Assembly (NCBI GenBank): GCA_026387965.1
Contig: JAPLKR010000126.1
Location: forward strand, 1-15,620
From: Fusobacteriota bacterium
Lineage (GTDB): Bacteria > Fusobacteriota > Fusobacteriia > JAPLKR01
Length of the DNA: 15,620 bases
Direction of reading: 5' to 3'
This document shows positions 1 through 8,123 of this stretch, piece by piece. The position numbers and the translations under genes were made by a program. The notes under the pieces were generated by a model. It had not been told where the DNA came from. It ran no database searches and saw nothing but the letters and a program-made list of their open reading frames with translations. Position 1 is the first letter of the stretch, and each line of letters begins with the position of its first letter.

Positions 1-245
1 AAAAGGGAATTGTTTAGATAACTCTCCTATGGAAAATTTCTTTGGGATACTAAAACAAGAGATGTATTATGGCAATAAATTCAACACATTTGATGAATTG
101 AATTCTGCCATTAGAGAGTACATAGATTATTACAATAATAATCAGATTAAAATAAAATTGGCTGGAATGTCTCCAGTTCAATTCCGGATTCATTCCAGCC
201 AATCGGCTGCTTAATTTTTTACTCTAACTTTTGGGGGTCAGTACA
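1..245 (+). mobile_element. 3' end of an IS3-family (IS150-like) insertion sequence, cut by the window edge
   Basis: The left edge holds the last part of an IS3-family transposase frame, then a short AT-rich stretch and an end reading CTAACTTTTGGGGGTCAGTACA, finishing in CA at 245. That terminal sequence is the classical IS3/IS150-group inverted repeat (TGTACTGACCCCC when read inward). The element ends about 20 bp from the stop codon of the minus-strand lptC/lptA-like gene. The other inverted repeat and the target duplication lie outside the window, so the copy's completeness cannot be judged. Confidence 0.85.
2..214 (+). CDS. IS3-family transposase (OrfB), C-terminal part only
   Basis: The frame is open from the first codon (position 2) with the continuous reading KGNCLDNSPMENFFGILKQE, so the gene begins upstream of the window and the ATG at 29 is internal. 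In IS3-family OrfB the DDE domain ends with GNxxDNxxxExFF. The Glu in MENFF (codon 32-34) is therefore the expected third catalytic residue of the RNase-H-like transposase. The tail (YIDYYNN, then LAGMSPVQFR) is the usual family C-terminus, and the stop at 212-214 lies 31 bp before the element end. It would catalyse copy-out/paste-in transposition of the element. The visible part has no frameshift or internal stop, so the copy may be intact. Confidence 0.9.
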   Translation, partial: KGNCLDNSPMENFFGILKQEMYYGNKFNTFDELNSAIREYIDYYNNNQIKIKLAGMSPVQFRIHSSQSAA

Positions 246-264
246 TTAATAGGTTCTCTTTTTT

Positions 265-2985
265 TCATGAGCTAATCGGTATTTCTAAGTCCATATCGAT
301 ATCTTTATTTCCAACCAACTCATTAGTTATGATATTAAAGGTGGCCTTTTGCGCCTTTATAACATCTGATTTTCGAGTTACTGTTGCATTTCCTATCAAA
401 ACAGCTTGATTTTTATTCATATAAATAATAGCTTTGTCCGCATGGATAGTTGCCGATCCAGCAGCTAACGTATGGGTATTAATCTTAACGTGATTATTTA
501 GTATTACTTGATTTTTATCCATATCCGACTCAATATACTCAGCACTTCCAGAAACTTTAACTAAATCTTGTGCCCCTGAAATTACCATAGATTTAGCTGT
601 CTTAAATTTCGCATGTCCTTTTGCAAATAAAATGTTTTTTATTAAATCTCCCTCAATAAAATCCGCGTTAAGAGTAGAACCACCTTGATAAATCATCTGA
701 CATTTTTTTCGAAGCTCTACTCTTCTCGAAATAAAACTTCCAGAACTATTTCCTTGCATGAAAAGCTTTGCACTCTCCCCTGTAAACGTCATTTTTTGAG
801 CTATCACACTTCCACCAGAGACATTTTGAGTGGAATTATTATACAAAACTCCTTGAACGTTGCTATCAAATTCAAATTCCATAATATTTAAATTCCCATT
901 CATCGAAGCAGCAACAACTTGATCTCCCTCCGAGGTCGTAAATTCAGGTGAAATCCCTGAAATAAGATTATGTTCAAAATCCATACTTCCTTTTGATATC
1001 ACAAATTTTACATTTCGAGATGTATAGGTAGCTGGAGAGTCATAGCTACAAAAATCAGTATTATAATAATAATTTGCACTCTGCGTGTTAAAATCAATTT
1101 CTTGTGCACCCACAGGCATTAATTTTCCAGTAACATTATTCATAACAACAAAATTTTGGATCCCATTTATTTCACCATTTTCAAAGAATACTTTATAACT
1201 ATTGGTAGGATCACTCATGACTCCTGTGCCATGAATAACGCCTAAATTAGAAAGTGTATCATAATCAATATCGCTTGTGATAATGGTTGCCATTCCATCA
1301 ATTAAGCGAATATTTCCGGGAATCGAAACCATGTGGCCATTTGATATCGTCACAGGTTGATCCGTTGTTCCATTTTCCCGAAGTATCGTATTAGTAAAAC
1401 TTAAATCTCCAGCAATCACACCATTACCGCTGCCAACATTATAATTCAGTTTATCGCCATTAACGACATACCCTTTTTGAGTAAATTGAAAAGGATTATC
1501 TAGCGTCAATTGTTGGCTACTATCACTATAGAACATATGTGTTGATGTTAGTGTGCGATTCTCAGTCAAATTGCTCAGTGCAAATTCACCTATCACCTCA
1601 TTCACTTGAGTCTCTCTATTACTTTTAACATCCGCCGCCGTTAATGTGTAGTCTCCTCTCGTAACAACAATATTTTTTTTAAGTTCTACTGTATTCATTT
1701 GACGATTAAAAGTTAATTCGTCAGCTTTGATGCTTTCTGCTTTTGAATTGAAGGTGAAATTTTCACTTGACCCATTACCCGTTTGTTTGCTATAAAGTAA
1801 ATTCGTGCCACTTCCAAAAAAAATATTCCCTTTATTATTGCCTTTGTACGAGTAATTTCCCGGTACTTGAAACTGCCCTATCTTCCCATCGTAGTTAATT
1901 TCTGGACTTTCTAGTTGATTTTCACCCTGAGTTACAACCACGTTTTCCGTATTACTTCCAAAAAACTGCGTGATTTTTGTTAACAAATGTGTTATGGATT
2001 TCTGAGCCACTAAGGTAATGCCATCGTTTCTTTTAATCAAAACATCTGAAAGCGTTATAGTATTATCTACGCCATCTAGCTTTGCTGTTGACGCAGTAAA
2101 TTTCTCATTAGGGTCACTTCCTTGAACATTTCCGCTCATTATTACGACTTTATTTTTTCCATCTATATCCACTTCATCTCCATTGAAATGATTTTCAAGA
2201 AGTACAACTGTAACATTTTGATAAATTTTGCCATTTTGAGTATTTAGATTATACTCTAAACTATTTCCCGATATCTGTGTTCCATCTAGATTCGCATTAA
2301 ACTTTTGATTACAGGTAATTTCTCCATTACTTCGATTCAAAGTAAATTGCGAAGAGGTTAATACAATATTTTTAATTTTTTCCCCAGAAATCATGCTATT
2401 TTTAGCATTCACAACAACATGTCCACTGGCAGTTAAGCTATCTATCCCTTTACTATAATCCATTTTATCCGAATGAATACTATTCTTTCCATCTATAAAA
2501 ATACAATTTCCTGTTAAGAGAAGCTTCGTAAAATCATTCGAGGTAGACATGCTATTTCCTATTAATTTTAACCCTTTCTTTTCTTGAATACATACAATCG
2601 GATTCGGTGAAATTAGCAATTTCTCTCCATACTCATAATCTAGCTCTGAACTTGAAATTTTCCATCCCGAAGCAGTAATACCATGCACATTCCCTTGCAT
2701 CTTTAGATCATTCGTCTTTATATCTAGTATGCCACTATCGCTATAAAGTATACTGCCATTCATTTCTACCTTAACAGAGTGCATCGTTATCTGCTTCTCA
2801 TTCATCTCTTGTTTCTTAGCAGAGATAGAATAATTCCCATCAATCGTATAATGTACGTTTCTATAACGTGAAATAATAGATGAAATATTAAGAGGATTAA
2901 TCTTTTGAAAATAGAGTTCGTAAGCAAAAAAAATTACAACACACACAATGATACTATAAATAATTTTAGTTCTTTTTCTAGCCAT
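265..2985 (-). CDS. Very large LptC/LptA-like periplasmic LPS-transport bridge protein (906 aa)
   Basis: The start ATG at 2985 is preceded by a perfect AGGAGG with 6-nt spacing. Residues 8-24 form one hydrophobic helix after a basic MARKRTK start, giving an inner-membrane anchor with the rest outside, as in LptC. The remainder is beta-rich, with many short OstA/LptA-like units of the form 'alternating hydrophobic strand - turn - G(N/D)V strand'. Examples are the DLKMQGNV stretch near residue 92 and, near the C-terminus, HADKAIIYMNKNQAVLIGN, which closely resembles LptA. Known LptC and LptA are each about 190 aa, so this is several times longer. It lies 30 bp downstream of the lptD-like gene and is the last gene of the operon. 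Inferred role: a one-chain beta-taco bridge carrying LPS or a similar lipid to LptD. A generic OstA-repeat protein of other function is possible. No gene symbol is given because it is neither a plain lptA nor lptC. Confidence 0.75.
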   Translation of the reverse strand: MARKRTKIIYSIIVCVVIFFAYELYFQKINPLNISSIISRYRNVHYTIDGNYSISAKKQEMNEKQITMHSVKVEMNGSILYSDSGILDIKTNDLKMQGNVHGITASGWKISSSELDYEYGEKLLISPNPIVCIQEKKGLKLIGNSMSTSNDFTKLLLTGNCIFIDGKNSIHSDKMDYSKGIDSLTASGHVVVNAKNSMISGEKIKNIVLTSSQFTLNRSNGEITCNQKFNANLDGTQISGNSLEYNLNTQNGKIYQNVTVVLLENHFNGDEVDIDGKNKVVIMSGNVQGSDPNEKFTASTAKLDGVDNTITLSDVLIKRNDGITLVAQKSITHLLTKITQFFGSNTENVVVTQGENQLESPEINYDGKIGQFQVPGNYSYKGNNKGNIFFGSGTNLLYSKQTGNGSSENFTFNSKAESIKADELTFNRQMNTVELKKNIVVTRGDYTLTAADVKSNRETQVNEVIGEFALSNLTENRTLTSTHMFYSDSSQQLTLDNPFQFTQKGYVVNGDKLNYNVGSGNGVIAGDLSFTNTILRENGTTDQPVTISNGHMVSIPGNIRLIDGMATIITSDIDYDTLSNLGVIHGTGVMSDPTNSYKVFFENGEINGIQNFVVMNNVTGKLMPVGAQEIDFNTQSANYYYNTDFCSYDSPATYTSRNVKFVISKGSMDFEHNLISGISPEFTTSEGDQVVAASMNGNLNIMEFEFDSNVQGVLYNNSTQNVSGGSVIAQKMTFTGESAKLFMQGNSSGSFISRRVELRKKCQMIYQGGSTLNADFIEGDLIKNILFAKGHAKFKTAKSMVISGAQDLVKVSGSAEYIESDMDKNQVILNNHVKINTHTLAAGSATIHADKAIIYMNKNQAVLIGNATVTRKSDVIKAQKATFNIITNELVGNKDIDMDLEIPISS

Positions 2986-3015
2986 TTTAATCCTCCTAAT
3001 ACATTTTGGTGCACA

Positions 3016-6000
3016 CTATAATCCCGCAGAAAATCCGCGATTTGGTCCATTTTGAGAGTATCCGATCCCTTTTCCCGGAAACGCATTAATCGATACTGCA
3101 ATCGTCATTAAATTATATAACTGATTCGTGTTATAGTTCCACTGCTTCTCCACGGAAAAAATCCAATCGACTGCACGAACACGTTTGATAAGTCCTATTC
3201 CTAAATCGCTCCATCCAATTCTTTGAGCTGTGTTTGTCGGATTAGGAGCCCAATCATATGCTGTCATCAGTGAGAGCCAATACCCATAGTCTGTAGGGCC
3301 TAATTGAAAGGTAATATTTTCTCCCAACTCAGCTTGACTCGGACTTGCTGCAGCGCTTCCCGTTAAAAGAGGACGCGTTAAGGTGACAAATGGGTTCCAT
3401 TCAAAAAATTGCTGCAATTTCATATCAAATGATAAAGTATAATTACTATAGCTATTCAACCAATTTTGTGGTGTAAAGTTATTAGCATAAGCATAAGCCA
3501 TATCCCTAGATGTTGAAAGCTGAAAAGTATATGATCGATACTGATTTTGAACTTCAGATTGCATCAAATTTTGTTGATAACTCTCACCAACTGTCATTAA
3601 GTTATATGGCGGTTGAACACTTGCATTACTATTTATTAAATTATTTGTCTCTTGTTTGTCGTCAAAAAGTGAATTGGAGCTTTTTTGCGTAGGATTAACA
3701 CTAGCTATCCCAGTAGCGGTTCCACTCGTTTGAGGTTGATATGCGTTACTTTTATCAATAAAACCGAGCGTTACAACGGTACTTGTCGCCTGGGAATTAT
3801 TGGCTAGATAATTGTAGCCATAACCATAAGTGAGTTTAACATATTTGCTAAACTCTTTATTCCCTTGATCATCATAAACAACCGTCCAATAATGATTTAA
3901 TTGGTTTGTCAGAATATTGCCAAGCACCGGCTGTGTTTGATCTAACCCAAATAAATTGACACTTTTATAATCTAGGGCAAATCGTCCATTGGTATAATTA
4001 TAATCCCACACATCATTACTGGCTACCATCGTTGCAAGGGGACCTTGGTTAATATTTTCATTAAAGTTTTGCATATTTGAAAAACTATACTGATACATTT
4101 GGCTTGCATTTGAATTAAACGTTAACGTATAACTATCACTTTGTTGTGATGGTAACGTCGAAAGTTGAAACTGTGTATCGCGTTTAACATTAAACGAAAG
4201 TTGACTATCGATAATTTGTCCACTTGTTAGAAAATTTGTGCTTTTTTCAGAGAGCCACGATTGTTGAAAGGGGTAATAATTAACCTGCTGATACCCATTT
4301 GTCAGTACTAAATTTCCAAATCCAAATACTATTTTTTCACCAGCGCCCTTTAAGGTAGAGTACGCATTATTTTGAAAATTATAACTTTCGAGTTCAGCTG
4401 GAACATTTCCTGTTGTTAATCGATACTCAGTTGGAATGATATTTGTTACCGTAATATTTGCAAATCGATGGCTATTTTTCAAATTATTATAAAGAGGAGT
4501 AGTTAATGTTACTTTATTGTCATAAGTTCCAGCACTCATTATGGCGGGGCCAACTATTGTTGATGCGCCAGATAGTGGCTCATTATCAAAATTCAAATAA
4601 TCATTTTGAGAATTCCAATCCACATTTCCCATAGCGCCCACAGGAATTTTTTTATTTCCAAATGTTACGCCCACAAAGCGATGTTGATCAATGACATTCC
4701 ATTGATTATACGTTCCATCAGCATTATATTTATTGTAAATATTATGGCTATCTACCGCTCCTGTTTGTGCTCCATAGTAAAAGAGGCTTCTGCCTAAGTT
4801 ATATTTTCCAAAATCCACACTTACATCATTACTAAGAAGTTGTGGATCTAACACTTGATTCAATGTTGGATTCAAAGGATTAATTTCTAATTTATCTTGA
4901 TTAATCGAGGTGTAACTCACTTTAATTTTGGCAATTTTTTGGTCAAAAAACGTTTCAAAATTGTTTTTATGTGTAAAGCCAATTCCCACAACTTGGTTGT
5001 TCAAATTGGCCTCATTATCAATATTAAGATAATACTTATAGAGAGGAGTATTTTGTGTTAACGCAATTTTAGTCCAAAGTGAAACATTATTATTATTTGG
5101 TAAATTATTTTGAGGAGTTCCTTGATTGGGCTGAGATAACTGCTGAATTATGGATTGAACTGACTGAGAAATGTCGGCTTTTACCACAGTATCCTGTGCA
5201 ATTTGTTGTGTTCCCTTCACTTGAAGTTTCCACAAATTTTGCTGATTGATCGTGTAATAAGTGGATTGGTTGAGCGGAATCCCATTTGGATCTAAAAGTA
5301 AATTTGTCGACTCATTTTGATAGAAAAAATTCCAATCTCGATTTCCCCAAAATTGACCACTTAAATCCTGGCCTTTTGGAGTGGTATCATGAAATTTACT
5401 TTGAAAATTCCATCGTGCAGGGTTGTTTGCATTTGGAATATTAACATCGGTTGCTGAAATTTCTCCTCTACTCGTTGGAGAAAAATCCAAGGCATCATCC
5501 ACATTAAATAACCAGCCTAATTTTGACGTATATCTAAAATCCATATATCCGGTTAAATATTTATACGGAAGTGTCTTATAATCTACGCCCCACAACACAT
5601 AATTTCCATACTGTGTACTTGAGCCAAATTGAGGAAAAAGCGAATTTCTGCCATCCGTATTCTGCAATGTGGTTGCATAATACGGAACCCAAAGAATCGG
5701 ATATTTTCCCGCATAAAATGTAACATTTTTAGCCACAAGTTTAGAACTTGGCTCGACAGTCATCTTTTGTGCCTCAAAATGATATGTCGGATCTTTAATG
5801 TCATAGTCGGATGTAAAATATGCACTGGTAATCGTGGCATCACTCGGATAATTTGCTTGAAGTGTTTTTCCACCAAAAAACATTTTACCGCTGTATGAAT
5901 TAGCATTTTGTATCGTTGCTTGTTCTGTGAATAGGTTAACAGTCACAGAGTCCGCTCCAACCACATTTTCATCTTGCTCAAAGATAACATGCCCCGAAGC

Positions 6001-6432
6001 AATTATGATAGGTTGCCCTGGAACTTTATAAATATTATCCGCTCTAAGGGTAATATCCTTGTAAGTTAGCGCTATGCCGCCCGAAGCCGAAAAATTATCA
6101 CTCACCATATTAATTTTTCCCTGCTTAGCTATTGCGTAAATATGAATCATCTCCCCATTATCAAGGGCATTTGAAATAACTCCCGAACCGCTTACCGCAG
6201 AGCCACTCGCCGAAGAACTTCCCGACAGACTATTTTCAACCAAGAGTGCGCTGCCTGAACTAATTGTGGATGTTTCTGGTAAAGAAGTACTTAACGAATT
6301 TACAACAATACCACTCCCGCTTGATACAGGAGTGGTATTCTCTGAAAAACTCTCTTTTTTAAGTGCTCCACTATCTGCAAAGATTAAGGCACATATAAGC
6401 AACGCTAACAATAAAATAATATATTTTTTCAT
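3016..6432 (-). CDS. lptD: LptD-like outer-membrane LPS assembly protein (OstA family)
   Basis: I start at ATG 6432 (1138 aa) rather than the upstream in-frame TTG at 6465. The ATG gives an immediate signal peptide (MKKYIILLLALLICALIFA), and the TTG has no ribosome binding site and overlaps the lipoprotein gene. Order: signal peptide (about 1-19); Ser/Gly-rich low-complexity linker (about 37-84); LptA/OstA-like N-terminal domain (about 95-240); then a beta-rich region to the end, as expected for the LptD barrel. The link between the parts, with AYFTSDYDIKDPTYHFEA and then YPILWVPYY (to residue 252), is the typical LptD junction (compare 'iPvfYlPY'). The family inserts LPS into the outer leaflet. 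Unusual points: it is longer than typical LptD (about 780 aa in E. coli), the mature part has no cysteine, and the chain ends in Leu rather than the usual aromatic residue. It starts 13 bp after the lipoprotein gene. Confidence 0.85.
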   Translation of the reverse strand: MKKYIILLLALLICALIFADSGALKKESFSENTTPVSSGSGIVVNSLSTSLPETSTISSGSALLVENSLSGSSSASGSAVSGSGVISNALDNGEMIHIYAIAKQGKINMVSDNFSASGGIALTYKDITLRADNIYKVPGQPIIIASGHVIFEQDENVVGADSVTVNLFTEQATIQNANSYSGKMFFGGKTLQANYPSDATITSAYFTSDYDIKDPTYHFEAQKMTVEPSSKLVAKNVTFYAGKYPILWVPYYATTLQNTDGRNSLFPQFGSSTQYGNYVLWGVDYKTLPYKYLTGYMDFRYTSKLGWLFNVDDALDFSPTSRGEISATDVNIPNANNPARWNFQSKFHDTTPKGQDLSGQFWGNRDWNFFYQNESTNLLLDPNGIPLNQSTYYTINQQNLWKLQVKGTQQIAQDTVVKADISQSVQSIIQQLSQPNQGTPQNNLPNNNNVSLWTKIALTQNTPLYKYYLNIDNEANLNNQVVGIGFTHKNNFETFFDQKIAKIKVSYTSINQDKLEINPLNPTLNQVLDPQLLSNDVSVDFGKYNLGRSLFYYGAQTGAVDSHNIYNKYNADGTYNQWNVIDQHRFVGVTFGNKKIPVGAMGNVDWNSQNDYLNFDNEPLSGASTIVGPAIMSAGTYDNKVTLTTPLYNNLKNSHRFANITVTNIIPTEYRLTTGNVPAELESYNFQNNAYSTLKGAGEKIVFGFGNLVLTNGYQQVNYYPFQQSWLSEKSTNFLTSGQIIDSQLSFNVKRDTQFQLSTLPSQQSDSYTLTFNSNASQMYQYSFSNMQNFNENINQGPLATMVASNDVWDYNYTNGRFALDYKSVNLFGLDQTQPVLGNILTNQLNHYWTVVYDDQGNKEFSKYVKLTYGYGYNYLANNSQATSTVVTLGFIDKSNAYQPQTSGTATGIASVNPTQKSSNSLFDDKQETNNLINSNASVQPPYNLMTVGESYQQNLMQSEVQNQYRSYTFQLSTSRDMAYAYANNFTPQNWLNSYSNYTLSFDMKLQQFFEWNPFVTLTRPLLTGSAAASPSQAELGENITFQLGPTDYGYWLSLMTAYDWAPNPTNTAQRIGWSDLGIGLIKRVRAVDWIFSVEKQWNYNTNQLYNLMTIAVSINAFPGKGIGYSQNGPNRGFSAGL

Positions 6433-6445
6433 ATGCCTTAATTTT

Positions 6446-7372
6446 CTATCCTTCCAGAATTTCAAACAAATTATTATTAGTATTTACTTTCCCTAATTTT
6501 TCAATACTTAGAATAACAGGAGTGATTACGCTATTATAGCCACTATATTGAAAATGCACTTTTGACCCACCTACGAGATATATCATACTATGGTTTCTTA
6601 CAACATATCCAGAATAAATTGAATTTTGTAAAATTACAAATTTACAAGAAACATTTTTTGAAACGTCACTTTTTGAGTTTAAAAACTGGTGAGCTAATGT
6701 ATCGCTACCACTTCCCATAACCATTATCGGGCTATCCCCTGTTAATTGCGTCAAAATGTTTTTACTACTCGCCTCAACTTCAGGAATCACTAACCAATTA
6801 CTCGATATAAGCTCGTTTGCTTTGATTCGGTTCAGCTTTTCTAAGGCTACGCAAGCTCTTTCTTTTTCAAGTTCTGTATAATAATGATTCGCATCAAATT
6901 GGTTTGAATGGTTCAGCTGGCTTAAAAAATAATATATTTGAGCCTTTATATAACACTGAGTATCAATGTAGTTTCCCGTAAAAAATTGTGGGAACTCCGC
7001 ACGCATTTCATTTTGCTCCTCAAGAGATAATTCTGAAGCCGGCTTTGAATACACTTCTTGAAAAGTGTATAATTCCTCCTTTTTAGCTCGAAGCAAATTA
7101 GAATATACACTATCTGGCACTATTACCACTTGCTGAGTACTTGGATTTTTCAAAACAGTATTATATAAAATTGTATAAAAGCTATTATTTTCATTAAATC
7201 CAAAAGGAGCAGAGAGTTGAACGACTGAATAATTTTCAGTTCCTAGAGTTAAATATCTAGGAACACTCTTAGCCGTCGTAGGTCTCAATTGAAAATTACT
7301 ACACCCCATAAATAGGATTGCAAATAGGAGTACTGCAGTAAGACTGATCGTTTTAAAAAAACTTTTTTTCAT
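6446..7372 (-). CDS. Uncharacterised lipoprotein of the Lpt operon (308 aa)
   Basis: ATG 7372 has GAGG 5 nt upstream. The N-terminus is a lipoprotein signal: KK, then a hydrophobic stretch, then LFMGC with lipidation Cys24. The lipobox is slightly atypical (F at -3, M at -2). The mature protein is mixed alpha/beta, with a Glu-rich helical segment around residues 92-120 and two further Cys near residues 140 and 174; no enzyme motif is visible. I do not recognise the family. It sits 13 bp upstream of the lptD-like gene and shares its operon, so a partner or plug of LptD, as LptE is in proteobacteria, is a reasonable guess. However, it is much longer than LptE (about 190 aa) and has no resemblance that I can point to. 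Confidence 0.8.
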   Translation of the reverse strand: MKKSFFKTISLTAVLLFAILFMGCSNFQLRPTTAKSVPRYLTLGTENYSVVQLSAPFGFNENNSFYTILYNTVLKNPSTQQVVIVPDSVYSNLLRAKKEELYTFQEVYSKPASELSLEEQNEMRAEFPQFFTGNYIDTQCYIKAQIYYFLSQLNHSNQFDANHYYTELEKERACVALEKLNRIKANELISSNWLVIPEVEASSKNILTQLTGDSPIMVMGSGSDTLAHQFLNSKSDVSKNVSCKFVILQNSIYSGYVVRNHSMIYLVGGSKVHFQYSGYNSVITPVILSIEKLGKVNTNNNLFEILEG

Positions 7373-7420
7373 ATTTACCTCATAAAAGTTTAAATTTTCA
7401 ACATACTATTCGACTAGAAA

Positions 7421-7981
7421 TTATTGAAAAACAATATTTCCCGAAACGATCACTTGGCCCGTAACAAGCGAAATATTTTCTAAAATAAACTTAGACGATA
7501 ACGGTTGAGTTTTTCCAAACTGCGACATATCATAGGTCTGTTCATTCGCTTTAATGGGATAAGAAATATTAAACGCGCCTACCGCTGCTAGCGTCGTTAG
7601 TAAAGAAAGCACGGTTGGATTACTGGAATTAAAATTAGATAGATTTAACTGTAGCGAATTGGTTGTTTTATCAATAGAGACTGAAATTTGCCCTGAAATA
7701 GCAGCATTCTCTGTAATTTGAGGCGATTTAATCATAATATTAGCTGTAAACGGCATCGCTCCATTTACAATGCTAACCTGAATATTACTTAAATTATAAG
7801 ACATCGACTCGGTCGATGTGAAAATTTGTATCTGCTTTGTCCCTGCAATCGGACATAGGACTTTGAAAAAATTATTAATTACAGTTTGGTTAATACTTGT
7901 CGAAACATTAGAATTTTGGGGCATTCCAAACGCCATGAGTGTTATCATAAGCCCAAATATCATAATTGCGATTCTTTTCAT
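7421..7981 (-). CDS. Small secreted beta-rich protein, first gene of the Lpt operon (186 aa)
   Basis: I place the start at ATG 7981, not at the in-frame GTG at 7999. GGGAG lies 8 nt before the ATG, while the GTG sits inside that purine-rich tract. Residues 1-20 form a signal peptide (MKRIAIMIFGLMITLMAFG). The mature part is almost all alternating polar/hydrophobic strands rich in Asn, Ser and Gln (YNLSNIQVSIVNGAMPFTAN, SLQLNLSNFNSS, GQVIVSGNIVFQ at the C-terminus). This suggests a periplasmic beta-sandwich or lipid-binding type fold; the pattern faintly recalls YceB/DUF1439-like proteins, which is only an impression. There is no lipobox. The lipoprotein gene follows after 48 bp. Its place in front of lptD suggests an envelope-biogenesis role, but the function is unknown. 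Confidence 0.75.
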   Translation of the reverse strand: MKRIAIMIFGLMITLMAFGMPQNSNVSTSINQTVINNFFKVLCPIAGTKQIQIFTSTESMSYNLSNIQVSIVNGAMPFTANIMIKSPQITENAAISGQISVSIDKTTNSLQLNLSNFNSSNPTVLSLLTTLAAVGAFNISYPIKANEQTYDMSQFGKTQPLSSKFILENISLVTGQVIVSGNIVFQ

Positions 7982-8030
7982 TACTACTACTCCCTTCACC
8001 TCTTCACATAATAATTATATAACTAACAAC

Positions 8031-8059
8031 ATTATAGCATATTATTAATTATTTTTAAA
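8031..8059 (-). promoter_or_regulatory. Promoter of the four-gene Lpt operon
   Basis: On the minus strand there is TTTAAA (8059-8054), a 17-nt spacer, then TGC-TATAAT (-10 at 8036-8031) with the extended -10 TG. It lies 50 nt before the ATG of the first operon gene. The -35 is weak, but the extended -10 compensates. No other comparable promoter is seen between the four genes, whose gaps are 48, 13 and 30 bp. Confidence 0.6.
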
Positions 8060-8094
8060 GTAGTAAGTCTACTTTTTCAGCAGACTTACTACTT
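8058..8094. terminator. Strong hairpin between ilvA and the Lpt operon
   Basis: Arms 8058-8070 (AAGTAGTAAGTCT) and 8082-8094 are perfectly complementary over 13 bp around an 11-nt loop. The hairpin lies 30 bp beyond the ilvA-type stop codon and is most likely its terminator. The U-tract is short in the minus direction and better in the plus direction (TTGTTTTATTCTTTTT), so it may act both ways. Its left arm touches the -35 of the Lpt operon promoter. Confidence 0.65.
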
Positions 8095-8123
8095 GTTTTA
8101 TTCTTTTTAACGGTAGAACTTTT

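Noticed and set aside
5629-5898. 89-codon plus-strand open frame, and similar ones at 685-891, 3510-3692, 4606-4797 and 6266-6496
   Set aside because: All are antisense to the Lpt operon genes, with no start signals or recognisable domains.
6433-6465. TTG-started extension of the LptD-like protein
   Set aside because: It would put 11 charged residues before the signal peptide and overlap the lipoprotein gene, with no ribosome binding site.
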